64,000 bases of DNA from contig JASANC010001209.1 of assembly GCA_030248135.1 (NCBI GenBank), positions 1 to 64,000 on the forward strand, given 5' to 3'. Below, piece after piece: positions 1 through 62,990 of the stretch. Numbering within the stretch: the first letter of the stretch is position 1; the number at the start of each line of letters is the position of its first letter. Under the pieces are notes generated by a model. That model did not search any database. It saw only the letters and a list, made by a program, of their open reading frames with translations, and had not been told where the DNA came from. Both the position numbers and the translations under genes were made by a program. Source of the DNA: Theristus sp. LFF4_11. Taxonomy: Eukaryota > Nematoda > Chromadorea > Monhysterida > Xyalidae.

Positions 1-376
1 GGATGTGATGTCTCACTGGCTAAACCAAGGTCAGGGACACATTTAAATTTGAATTGCTGACGAATCATATGATTAAATGTGACTGAATATTTGTGTTATA
101 CTATTGCATTCGTAATTATTGAAGTTTGATAGTGTTGATTGGGTTTGGTAATATTGGGCGTCTGTTTCGCAATATTAAATTCCATTGCATTAATTACTGT
201 TGTAGATTTACTCGTAAACAAAGCTGAAAAAATAAACAATCTGAAACCAAACGTATTATCTGCAAATGTCACAGTTCGTCGTATCGTTAGCTACACCGTA
301 AGAATAAAAGCATCACCGAGGTCAAAAGATCACAGCTTCGTTCAGAAAAAAATCGAAGCACACAAATTGTAAATAA
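1..376. other. 3' flank of the polycystin-like gene
   Basis: Sequence downstream of the stop codon on the minus strand, so it should contain the 3' untranslated region. It is AT-rich. I saw no clear minus-strand AATAAA signal. A 77-codon plus-strand open frame at 139-372 has no recognisable similarity and is probably chance. Confidence 0.4.
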
Positions 377-53210
<52,834 letters not shown>

Positions 53211-53720
53211 CTGCAAGCAACCATGCATACGCCAAGAAATTTCTAACAAACTAGTTTCAAAACAAAAAAATGCTAAACTTTTAAGCGAAATAAGCTTCAG
53301 ATTTGAATTCAATTTAAAATTTCAACCAACCCTCATTTCGTCGCTTTTGTTTCTTTATTATATTTGATATAATATAGCTGGCTGAGAAGCGAACGATGAA
53401 CACGTTCTAGACTTCTTTATGATGTGTACTTTGTGACAGGATTTCCTTATTCGATATGAGTAACATTATTTTTATTGCCATAAACTTTTTATTGAGTAAT
53501 TTTGTCCTCTGAAAAATATCTAAACGGACTGTGTGTGCTGCACTGTTCTGCAGATACAGTAACCCCACAGAAAACCGGAACAAAAAGATCGGACACAGTG
53601 CGTAAAACTTGCAATAATAACACTACATGCACGAATGATCAAAAACTTATCAAACCGAACGTATAAGAAATGGTATAGGGTCGAGGTGTATCGATGTGCG
53701 CTGTAATTGCTGTATTCGTA
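53211..53720. other. Upstream side of the first placed exon
   Basis: About 510 bp between exon 52982-53210 and a mariner-type remnant. AT-rich. No TATA-like promoter, module-like exon or repeat was recognised, so it does not show whether the gene starts here. Confidence 0.35.
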
Positions 53721-54848
53721 CAGGGTGTCCCAAAAAAACATAACAAAAGTAAATGGCTCGTGCGGCCGACTGGTTGCACGTGAAGCCGTGAAATTTGAAA
53801 CACTTTTAGAAAAAAGGAACACATTTTGTGTGTCCAAATTTTATCCCGAAATTCCACTTTTTCAATAACATTTCAGCAGAAATACGTAAAAGCTCAAAAA
53901 TCACCTAAATTCAGTTTTTTTGACTCAAGATAAACATCATTGTCGTCATCGAGAATCTCATCTGGCAGTGGCACAAGCTCATCGTCAGCTTCAACTTTAC
54001 TGATGTCATCATGTTCATGCTCACGGTCGTTCAGTTTCATGTTTCTCGGCTGCTCAATGTGTTTTCCATTGTTCTCAATGAACGACGACATTCGATGTTT
54101 GAAACTGATGATCACTTTCTGGTGCAGCGCCCGATCATCGATGATTTTTTCTCACACCGCTGCAGTGGTGGGCGCCGAAAATGTCCCGCATTATCCGTCA
54201 GATGCCCCCAAACGCAGAAGTCAAAGGCTTCATGTCCGGACTCCTCTCGGGCCATTCAATTCTGCCCATGCGGCCGATCCAGCGGTCACCGAACGACGCC
54301 GACAGCCACTCGCGCACTTGTTTCGATTTTCCTCTTGACTTATGGGTTTGGGGCACCTGAAGGAAATTGTGTACCGTTCGGCGCCCAACATTTTTGACAA
54401 TTTGAAAACCAAAATTCGCAGTGGTGTGCAAAAAATCAGCGATGATCGGGCGCTGCACCAGAATTGCTCATCAATTTCGAACATCGAATGTCGGCAATCA
54501 TTGAGAACAATGAAAAAGACATTGGGCTGCTGAAAAAGTGAAACTAAAGGGTCGAGAGGGAAAATCTGATGAGATCAGTGAAGACGAAGCTAAAGATGAA
54601 CTTGCGCCACTGTCATATGTGAATCTCGATGACGACAACGATGATTATCCTGAGTCAAAATGCTGAAGTTTTTGAGTTTTTACGCATTTCTGCTAAACTA
54701 TTATTGAAAAAATAGAATTTCGGGATAAAATTTGGACACACAAAATGTGTTCCTTTTTTCTAAAAGTGTTTCAAATTTCACGGCTTCACGTGCAACCAGT
54801 CGGCCGCACGAGCCATTTACTTTTGTTATGTTTTTTTGGGACACCCTG
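53721..54848. mobile_element. 1.13-kb fold-back mariner-type element
   Basis: It starts CAGGGTGTCCCAAAAAAACA and ends with its complement, flanked by TA on both sides. The first ~150 bp of the two arms are nearly identical, and lower similarity continues to ~430 bp, so almost the whole element is an imperfect palindrome around a ~270-bp centre. The terminal CAGGGTG is shared with the 25,022 element. The arms include transposase C-terminal sequence, so the palindrome arose by inverted duplication of one element end. Confidence 0.9.
53894..54458 (-). pseudogene. Mariner-type transposase, C-terminal remnant
   Basis: The centre on the minus strand reads QVREWLSASFGDRWIGRMGR then IEWPERSPDMKP, the late catalytic region of mariner/IS630 transposases (RW.GR.G...WP.RSPD). 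Beyond it, after frame breaks, come RMSSFIENNGKHIEQ and an acidic tail in the left arm. No N-terminal DNA-binding part is present. Frames are broken, so it is not functional. Confidence 0.8.
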
Positions 54849-55201
54849 TATATTGATGTGTTCATTGATTGATATTCATTCGGGATATTCATTGATTATT
54901 TGGTGCAATAACAAGTACTAATACTGGCCACTGTCATGCCACCACGCTATATGTACCAGGAAAAGTGCGAGCTAGCATGTTTCATCAATTACACCCGTAT
55001 AACTAAAGTGCATTCATTGCTGCTGGACATGTTCAGCAATGGACACCAACCATAGACCACGCTCGGCGCATCATCGCTTTATGGAAATTATATTAATTGT
55101 TTTGGTCTAAACGACGGTTGTCATGAAAACGTCGATACACCACCATTACATTGAAAGTTTTTGGGGTCCCAAATGGGTGCTCTAATGTTAATATGCTTAC
55201 C

Positions 55202-55338
55202 ATAATCATTATTACACAGACAAAAAGAATGGGCCAGCTCCAAACCACCGTGGTTTCATAAGTGCTTTTATGCCGAATTGTTTTTGCGGCGTCACATGGG
55301 GTTATGTTAATGGTCAATTGACGTGTTCGTCGAAGATC
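55202..55338 (-). CDS. Candidate exon with a membrane helix, unassigned gene
   Basis: Open frame reading RRTRQLTINITPCDAAKTI then TTVVWSWPILFVCVIMIM, ending exactly at a strong donor, ATTATG|GTAAGC. A possible acceptor is GATATCAG. There is no in-frame ATG, so it would be an internal exon. It could belong to the 5' part of the polycystin-like gene or to another minus-strand gene. Confidence 0.3.
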
Positions 55339-55669
55339 TGATATCGTCGGCAAACATGTGCAACGTGCCGGGAAAATGTGTTGTTATGAATTGGTAATTT
55401 TTTTAAAATTGCATTTAGTGCGAACCTGCCACGGCTCCCACGTACGCATCTTGGGAAATCATCCGAAAAAAAAACAAAAATATTGTAACACAATATACAC
55501 AATTAGGCAATTACCTAGTGGTTTTGTACTGGATCCGACGAAGAATCCAGTGACCCCTTTTTTATCGTTTGTCCGAGATTTTAATTTTTTTGATTAAAAA
55601 AACATTTATAAAACCGTGGTGAAAAGTGAAAACCGTGTGCTGAATGAATTAATCCGGCACAATTACGAA

Positions 55670-55935
55670 TACCGTAAAGTCTTGCATATAAGGTCTCCTT
55701 ATATAAATTTGAAAATCAAAAATTTCTGAAAAAAGTGGAATTTTGTGTGACAACCTTATAAGTGGGAGGAGGTCTTATAAAGCGAAGATTAGGAATTCCG
55801 GGCCTTATAAACGGAGTGGGATTTCGACCAAGTTAAAAATTTGAATTTTTTGGTTTCCCGCCGTGTGACACTCCGCCCACTTTTGGGTGGGGGTCTTATA
55901 AGTGGGAGGAACCTTATATGTAAGGCTTTACGGTA
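55670..55935. mobile_element. MITE family TACCGYAAAG, copy 2
   Basis: TACCGTAAAGTCTTGCATAT at the left and ATATGTAAGGCTTTACGGTA at the right. It is inverted relative to copies 1 and 3 (CACTTTTGGGTGGGGGTCTTA on the right side here). Confidence 0.9.
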
Positions 55936-56521
55936 TGTCTGGGATCGTGTCCCATGTCTTGTCCATCTACTTCATGTCCTCTTTATGTCCTATCCTTGCT
56001 TGATGCTATTTTTTGACAAGAAATACCGCAGTTAGTTAAACAGTTGGCCGCACTATTGTTTTTTTTCACTTCTGCTTTACCAAAACCGGTGACGAGCAAG
56101 TTCACATCGTACTAGTGAGCAACGGCCACAAACCGCGGCTGTTGACACACCCTGTATTTTTGTCGCAAGATGTCGCGGATGACACCGAACAGGACGTGGC
56201 ATTGATCGTGTCAAGAAGAAACACACCACGCTTAAAAAATCTTTATTTGGTGCCAAGATTGGTGCCCAGTATTCTCATTTTACACATCTTTCTCCCCGCA
56301 AAAAATACCGATTGTAAGATAATTGTGATACCGAACGCTCCTTGCCTTGCATGCATACATATATAAAAACCTTCTTTCACCACTATACTGAAATCGTCTC
56401 TTCCTTCAAGCAGCTTTTTTGGTGCGGGGAACTCTTTGCTCTTGGAATCTGCGCTTGCACTTTTGAATCACCCTGTATATGTATGATTGCGAGTAAAATT
56501 ACAAATCATCTACAGTTATAT

Positions 56522-56790
56522 CGCCCATTTTAAAGCTTCTGAAAATTGTGCACGAAGAAATTGATATTTGCAAATCTGCTGCACCTCTCAGAGAGACTAA
56601 GTTTTTTACCGCGTGCGTGGCTGCTACATGTCAACTTACACAATTTTTCAAGAACATCTTTATTTACAAACCAGATGAAATCCGATATCATTCACAATAT
56701 GTTACTCAAAAACCTGTGTTTCAGTTTACTGCAACGTATTTGCTGCAGGAAAACGCTTTTTACCTCTGGCACGTTTTCAGCGACGCCTGA
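56522..56790 (+). CDS. Candidate plus-strand exon, unassigned
   Basis: After an acceptor CATCTACAG the frame reads ISPILKLLKIVHEEIDICKS ... FFTACVAATCQLTQFFKNI ... ATYLLQENAFYLWHVFSDA, stopping at 56,790. Composition looks like real protein. However, the opposite strand also has a 75-codon frame at 56,692-56,916 (NLHSYQYSCGMNENLQI), so the coding strand is uncertain. No family recognised. Confidence 0.28.
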
Positions 56791-57499
56791 AAGATCGGGA
56801 TGTGAAATATTCACTCTTTTTTCTGTTATTATTTGTAGATTTTCATTCATTCCACATGAATATTGATAACTGTGCAGATTCACAATTTTGTCGGAATTCC
56901 TATCCCTCATAAACAATTCAAAGTTACATTTACTTATTTGTCGTAAATATTCGATTGCATTAAATTTAGTTTTTTACACAACACACGTGCCGCCGATCCG
57001 GACGCAAAAAAGTTTGAATCTTGCTGACTGCTATGTTTTGTGATGGATATGTCACTGTTTCCCATTTTTTGTTTTTGATTGTTTTTGTGCGCTGTATACT
57101 TTACATTTTATCTGTTTATGCTTCTTGCTGTATAGGTTTTTTCTAGAATGCTGGACTTTCAGCGCTTGTTCATGTTTTGTTTGACATCATAAAATTTTTA
57201 ATGACCATGTTCGCATCCACTAATTTATGACTATTCGTCTTCTTTTGTGACGTTACAAAATATTATACTCCGCGATAACGATACACAGATACATCAAAGT
57301 ATATAGGTATAGATATTCGTGCATATGATAAGCTTGGTTGTCAAGCTGATCATATGCATGCTCAAGGTAGAAAGTCTGTCCAAAACACCATGCAATCATA
57401 ATTTCAAACTTTCACAAAAATTCGCCATATTCTTGAAAAGTGTTGTTGCAGTTCAAAAGATGTAGTAGATCTTCGTGCAGATGCAGATGCAGAAACACA

Positions 57500-58275
57500 A
57501 ACAGATGAAGGAAGCCAGACACAACGGATCAAAATTGCAAGTTCAGGTTCACCGCACAGTCGTTTTTGTTTCTTAACAACTTTCTACATCTACATCGATT
57601 CATATTTGCACGATACTATGCATCTGCATCTACTGCACTTTTCCAGCGTTGGTTCAATCATCTCATCCATTGTCAACTTTGCGATGTCGTCACATTTAAA
57701 AAAATGCTTGAAATTTTGTTCGCACCTTCTGACATACATGTACAGGGTTAAGAAGAACACAGCGTCTTGTGCACATTCACAGCTGCGTTTGATTATAAGC
57801 ATTAACAAATATACAGTATGTTATTCGGACTGAAATTTGCAAATACTGTTACATGATGTCAGCCCAGTGTCTTTACGGCTGTGGTTGCCGACCACAGGTG
57901 TGTGCTTTTTATGCCATACTCCGTGTGTCTTCACTGTATAAACGTGTATAAGCATCTTTGGCTTCTAGACGGGATATATGTATGTACATATGAAAATATA
58001 TCATACATAAATAAACGGATTTCAGCTAACGTTTGTCTCACGGCTTTAGTCACAAGATGCCACAGTTCAAGAGAGTACACAATAAGAACATACAATTTTT
58101 TTTCATTGTTTCCTGTCGCCTTCTCCTGCCGTTCAGTGCGGCGGCGCGGTGACCTTTTTGGTTTCGCATCGGCCTCATTTCTGGTCGTGTTCTCATTCGC
58201 GGATTGTCATCTCGCTTTTTTCTTAAAATTTTTATATTCACGTTTTTGTGACTGGTGCGCTTGGTTGGAATTTTT
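57500..58275. other. Ambiguous coding-like segment, both strands open
   Basis: Plus strand: FRFTAQSFLFLNNFLHLHRF to LEILFAPSDIHVQ at about 57,540-57,749. Minus strand: CEQNFKHFFKCDDIAKLTMD at 57,590-57,808, and NEADAKPKRSPRRRTERQEK followed by LYVLIVYSLELWHLVTKAV at about 57,990-58,190. The minus pieces could be exons of the gene starting at 60,621. I cannot choose a strand by eye. Confidence 0.25.
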
Positions 58276-58547
58276 AGGTTAGAAGCGCGGTCTCCTTTGC
58301 TAAATACTGCGGGAGGTCTTTAAAAATGTTCTCTGTTCTGTTTGAATTGGCACACGTTGATCAATTACACACCACTCTTGACGTTGCACGACTTATCATA
58401 TATGACAGAGTGTGTCCCCATGCTCCAAAACAGGTCAATTATAGTAAATGCCATGAGCTTGAGGACAGCTTGTTAATGAATGCCGTGAACAAGGAACAAA
58501 AATCGTGTTGTTGTTTTTTTCAACCGCGAATATTTGCTTCACGGTAG
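58276..58547 (+). CDS. Candidate plus-strand exon, unassigned
   Basis: After the acceptor TTGGAATTTTTAG the frame is open: VRSAVSFAKYCGRSLKMFSV, LFELAHVDQLHTTLDVARLI, then VNYSKCHELEDSLLMNAVNK, to a stop at 58,547. A donor CACG|GTAGTG lies just before the stop. The first ATG is at 58,326. The antisense strand is full of stops, which favours this strand. No family recognised. Confidence 0.35.
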
Positions 58548-58643
58548 TGCAAACTCATGGCAACTTGATTGATTAAAATGTGTTGTTTTTAAAACGGCTA
58601 GTGATTTAAAACAGCCAGTCTGCGGCACGCTAACTAGCGTGTG

Positions 58644-59071
58644 TACCGTATTACCTCTAATAAACCCCCATGGGGGTTTATTTCTTCAGCGACTTCTGGG
58701 GGTGGGGGTTTATTTTGGGGGGGGTTATTTGGGGGGGGGTTTATTTGGAAACCATTTTTAGTGGTGGGCAAAATGGCAAAAATACCTTCCATGGCAGGAA
58801 GGAAGTCGCAGAAACTTCTACTCTACATAGAAATTTCCTTTTACAACAGCCTTTTGTAATGAAATTACCATTAACTCATCCATTTGGGGCCTTTGGTAGC
58901 ACAATTTCATCATTTTCACTGCAACCAGCCACTGAATTCGCTGGGTATGTGTTTCAAACAGGTTTCCAATAATCCCCCATGGGGGATTATTTTGGGGGGG
59001 GGGGATTATTTGGAAACTTGTCGAGGGGGTGGGGGGTTATTTTGGGGGGGGTTAATAGAGGTAATACGGTA
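58644..59071. mobile_element. MITE family TACCGTATTACC, copy 3
   Basis: TACCGTATTACCTCTAATAA at the left and AGAGGTAATACGGTA at the right. The terminal CCCCC of the other copies reads CCTCT on one side and AGAGG on the other, so the ends have co-varied and still pair. Confidence 0.9.
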
Positions 59072-59225
59072 TGTAAATTATCGTTCAGCAAAGTTCCAAG
59101 ACTAGATATGGTTTCCTTCTCGCTATCGAGCTATTGGACTTAATGAACAGCTGGGTTACGCCAATGTGAACGCTGGGGTTAGAAAAGGAAGCCAGAAAAA
59201 ATTACGTGAAAAAACGATTTTTTGT

Positions 59226-59487
59226 AACCGCAAAGTATTGCATATAAGGTTCCTCCCACTTATAAGACCACCACCCAAAAATGGTCGGAGTGTCACATGG
59301 CGGGAAACCAAAAAATTCAAAATTTTGACTTGTTCCAAAATCCCACCGCGTTTATAAGGCCCGAACTTCCTAATCTACACTTTATAAGACCTCCTCCCAT
59401 TTAAAAGGTTGTCACCAATTTTTTTCAGAAATTTTTGATTGTCAAATTTATAAAAGGAGGATATTTGTTATGCAAGACTTTACGGTA
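59226..59487. mobile_element. MITE family TACCGYAAAG, copy 3
   Basis: AACCGCAAAGTATTGCATAT at the left and TATGCAAGACTTTACGGTA at the right. Interior landmarks AAGGTTCCTCCCACTTATAA and GGCGGGAAACCAAAAAATTC match copy 1. Confidence 0.88.
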
Positions 59488-60436
59488 TTGTAAGAAAAAA
59501 AGCGAAAATAAAACCAAAAAAAAAACAAAAACCGGTTTCATTTTTTATGCCAATTGTGGCATTCTGCGTGTTGTGTACGTTTTCGATGTTTCGAGCCGGA
59601 CCGGAAACCGTCTAAATTTGAAATCTCAACAATCAATCCTGGTGACGTGTGTACATAGCCACCGCGCTCAGCTTCCGTTGTGTCATTTACACCTTCATGA
59701 GTTGGAATCGCGCGCAACTACATGCTTGGCATCTGCACTGTCGCATGTGCGCTGTGTCATCTGATAAGCTTCAGCAGAAGTCGACAACACATTTTCTGTT
59801 TCATCTTATTGCATTATGCATGGTCACATTATTTCTGTCGAACATTCACGAAAGCGTTTTACTTCAACTTGTGTTTTGTGTCGTATATGAAATGATATAA
59901 AATGAACTGTGATGTTTCCATCTTTCTTACTACTAAGATATTATTATATGTAAGTACTACTATTATAACTGTAATCTGCCATATAATATGCCTGTAATAT
60001 GCAATATGCACTGCAAGCACAATATGCAAGGGGCTTATCTGCATGGTTTCACCCCGCGGCTTTCATTTTCTCAGTTTAGAGTTCATTTGATTTTCATTTT
60101 GTTTTAGTCTGCTTCTCATTGAATGTGTTCCGTGCGCCAGCGTCCGGAGCTGCGTTGAACCGAAGTTTTGTTTCTGTGTGCTTTACTTTTGCAATGCCTT
60201 GGTGAGCAACAACCCAAGTGAATGCAAACCAGCGCAAGGATAATTCAATTTTTGCCGGTTTTTTTCAGCGAAACACAATGATGACTTATCACTTTCCCAT
60301 GAGTGCCAACTAACAAGCACAGTACCATGCACTGGTTAGTTGGTGCCCGGTCAGTTTTAACATTCAAAAAGTTCGACTGAAGTGAAGAGCAAAGGTACAA
60401 CTGCTTATATCTTACCTAAAACAGCTGTAGACTTAC
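59488..60436. other. Unresolved region upstream of minus-strand exon
   Basis: About 950 bp. A minus-strand frame near 59,540-59,720 (THEGVNDTTEAERGGYVHTS) looks coding-like and could be an exon of the gene starting at 60,621, but its splice sites were not established. The remainder is AT-rich with short inverted TA-rich words near 59,930-60,010. Confidence 0.25.
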
Positions 60437-60621
60437 TTTGTATGGTGCACTAATTGGCTAGCTCGCTGTGGCTTCTGCGCCACTGCGGTGAATGCAAACG
60501 GGTTTACCATGTTGCGTTTACATTGAAAAACATCGCAAATAATTTTTGCTACTAAACTTTTACTAAATTTGATATTAAAAACCTTGTCACTAAAGTGTGC
60601 TTTCTTAACTGGCGACGACAT
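60437..60621 (-). CDS. Candidate first coding exon of an unassigned gene
   Basis: ATG at 60,621 opens MSSPVKKAHFSDKVFNIKFS, then KSLVAKIICDVFQCKRNMV and NPFAFTAVAQKPQRAS. It ends at a near-consensus donor ACAAA|GTAAGTC. There is no hydrophobic signal, and the N-terminus is basic, suggesting a soluble intracellular protein. Following exons would lie at lower coordinates (see 59.5 and 58 kb). It is not the start of the polycystin-like gene, which should begin with a signal peptide. No family recognised. Confidence 0.45.
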
Positions 60622-60770
60622 GGGTGTTGAATAAGACAGTGTCTCGAATTAAACCAAGAACGCGTTAAGCACTGGCCTTGCACCACCATGTTTTGCACCT
60701 GTCAACATGACCAATCGTACGTTGAGTAGTCAGTTTTTAATTAGTTTAGTAGCAACTTCGCAGCAGCTTT

Positions 60771-60780
60771 GTTGGTTGTT

Positions 60781-60812
<32 letters not shown>

Positions 60813-60982
60813 GATTTTTAGGCGATGTTTTGTAGCCAGGGCTAACCCAGGGAAGCGTACAGAACGCCAGGGCGCCCATCGAGTTTTCTCAGTCATTAAG
60901 TGCCTACATACCCCTCGGCGGGGCTCGATCCCCCGAGCGCACAGACTGCAGTCTAACGCACTACCACCAGGCCACGAGGGTG
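60771..60982 (-). mobile_element. tRNA-derived SINE, full-length copy
   Basis: Inverted: an interrupted (GTT)n tail at the left, head ending CCACCAGGCCACGAGGGTG at the right. The body has a small deletion after CGTACAGAACGCCA relative to the 16,431 copy. It lies just upstream of the candidate first exon at 60,621. Confidence 0.88.
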
Positions 60983-61259
60983 GTGCACGAACAGGGGTAG
61001 TTCTGCCACTCGAGATGCGAAACTCTCGGAAATGCACAGTGCTCCATTCGGTTCTTGTGGCCAAACTTTTCAAAAAAAAACGTCATGAATCTGCACAAAA
61101 AATTCCCACAGTTGGCATTTGCCTGCGCCAAACGGTGAAGTTATTGCCTCATCCTTTATGGTTCACTGAAAAAGCAAGATAAGAGAGTTTCAACTGCAGT
61201 CTACCCGCATCGCTGTTTATCTTCTGTCCAACAGTACAGGTCTACTGTGGGGTAACAAA

Positions 61260-61340
61260 TTAGACGTAAAAAACTGAAATTATAAGTTATGTAGTTATAA
61301 GTTATTTTATTATAAGATAAGTTATAAGTTATTTCTACAG
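61260..61340. repeat. AT-rich tandem words
   Basis: ATAAGTTAT-type words recur five or six times over ~80 bp (TTATAAGTTATGTAGTTATA and onward). Simple low-complexity sequence. Confidence 0.7.
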
Positions 61341-61715
61341 TATTCTCACGTTAGAGGGTTGTTCCTACTTACTTCACCAACCAAAAATGCTTGTGCGACA
61401 CGTTAAAATATACCAAAAGTGATACGATCACGTTTGAAACTGAAAAATTGAAATCTGAGCGTTTCTGAGCAACAGGTTCATTGGAGAACTTCTGGGAAGC
61501 GTTTTCTGACCTTTTGCAACATCGGCAACATGTTTTGTCGTTTTTTTCGAACTGCACACCACAAGTGTTTGATGTTTCTGTGGTGAGTCTAGCACATAAA
61601 AAAACGCTCAGATTTCAATTTTACGCTCATTTTACATCACTATGATGAAGTTGTTGCGTGGGAACATGCTGTGACTTGCGGAATATTGTTTTTTTTTGTT
61701 TGTCTGCACTGCCAG

Positions 61716-61869
61716 AACACAAGATCGACGGGATTAGCGGCTGGAAAAGGTCGGCCAATCAACGAAAATCACACCGATTTTTTTGGTGATTGTAACAATG
61801 AAGAGCCACTGAACCGTCAGATGTTTGTGTCCCAGCAGTGTAGAGGGTCAGAAATCAGAATTTTCCACA
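61716..61869 (+). CDS. Candidate plus-strand exon of the 62.9-64-kb gene
   Basis: A strong acceptor (TTTTTTTTGTTTGTCTGCAC then TGCCAG) precedes the frame NTRSTGLAAGKGRPINENHT, DFFGDCNNEEPLNRQMFVSQ, QCRGSEIRIF. A plausible donor is CCACA|GTGAAT. It probably belongs to the plus-strand gene downstream, but the joining exon (perhaps near 62,815-62,875, SHNKIDQEQSPTAIQFIRY) did not give a consistent phase. Confidence 0.38.
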
Positions 61870-62990
61870 GTGAATGCAGTTTCACTGTATGATGGTTTTT
61901 TCCATTTTCACCATCTCAGTACCCACAAAACTGACCAAGCCTTCAGAACTGCAGAGAGGCATATATGATCGTGTTATGACTGGTTACTCCGTCATCAGAA
62001 AGAACTTTTAGTATCAGCAAAAGAAACTTTCTTTCAGGATACTGACACATTTATTGTGCGCATGTATCTTTGTTTTTATCATGCACATCACGCGCACAAC
62101 GGCTCATTATATGGCAACCAGGAAAACGGGAAATTTTACATCAGAATCCTGAGTCGGCAGCAAATGGGTTAAAGCCCGCAGATTTGTTTTTGTTTGTGAT
62201 TTATTGCGAATGAATGGCTGCCGCTGCGTGCTGTCAAAAATGGGTGGTACATGTATTTGCGTTGGAAACTGATTTTTCTTTTGTGGTTAGTAAATAACAA
62301 TAATCTCTTTTTGTCTGTTAAAAATGCAAAAAAATCGTTTTTTCAAAAGTTACGTATTTCACAGTTGTAGTTCAGTCAGAAAGGATCCGATTTTATCTTA
62401 CCTTTGAAGTCCACTCAGCACACTTTTCATACACACAGAATCACTTGACAGAATTCTGTGTATCTCAGTTCATTTCCATTTCTCAGTCATCCATCGATTT
62501 TTCTTGTTTATCATTTTTCTCACATTTTTTCATCTGTCTCTTCTTTGGATTTGTTAAAAATTCATAAAGGCAGAAAAAAAATTCAGATTGCACAAGTGTA
62601 AAAGAATGAAAACAAAAATCTAATTCAGTTTTTTTTTTCAGTTTTTTACATCAGCTGTTTTTGTTTTCAAAAAACACAAGATTTCCTTTTTCACTCGTGT
62701 GCGGAAGTATGCATTTTTATTAATAAAATTTTCATGCTATTTTAATTCGGCATTCCCGTGAGAATGGTATAAGTCTCTGCAGTAACTTTTGTTTTCGTTT
62801 TTTCTAGAGTTTCTCATAATAAAATAGATCAAGAACAGTCTCCAACCGCAATCCAATTCATCCGTTATGTGATCATGTTTTTTGCTAAAAAAAAGCTGTT
62901 TTTCTAATTTACAATCGCAATCGCAACGCAAAACAGAAATAGGTATACACCACAAGGGCTGGGATGGGAACATTCACTGCTTCAATGCAG
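61870..62990. other. Probable intron(s) of the plus-strand gene
   Basis: About 1.1 kb of AT-rich sequence with long T runs. The only coding-like segment is the short one near 62,815-62,875. No repeat family of this window was seen. Confidence 0.35.

Noticed and set aside
139..372. 77-codon plus-strand open frame downstream of the polycystin-like gene
   Set aside because: No family resemblance, no good start context, and it overlaps the expected 3' untranslated region.
56147..56475. Short mariner-type element between two CACCCTGTAT words
   Set aside because: The two words are in the same orientation, so they are not an inverted-repeat pair; coincidence or two unrelated fragments.
57321..57362. 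Small palindrome around CATATGATAAGCTTGG
   Set aside because: Arms of about 15 bp with mismatches are within what chance gives in AT-rich DNA.
57881..58282. 133-codon plus-strand open frame
   Set aside because: Composition is poor (long Phe/Ser/Cys runs), and part of it is antisense to a better-looking minus-strand segment.
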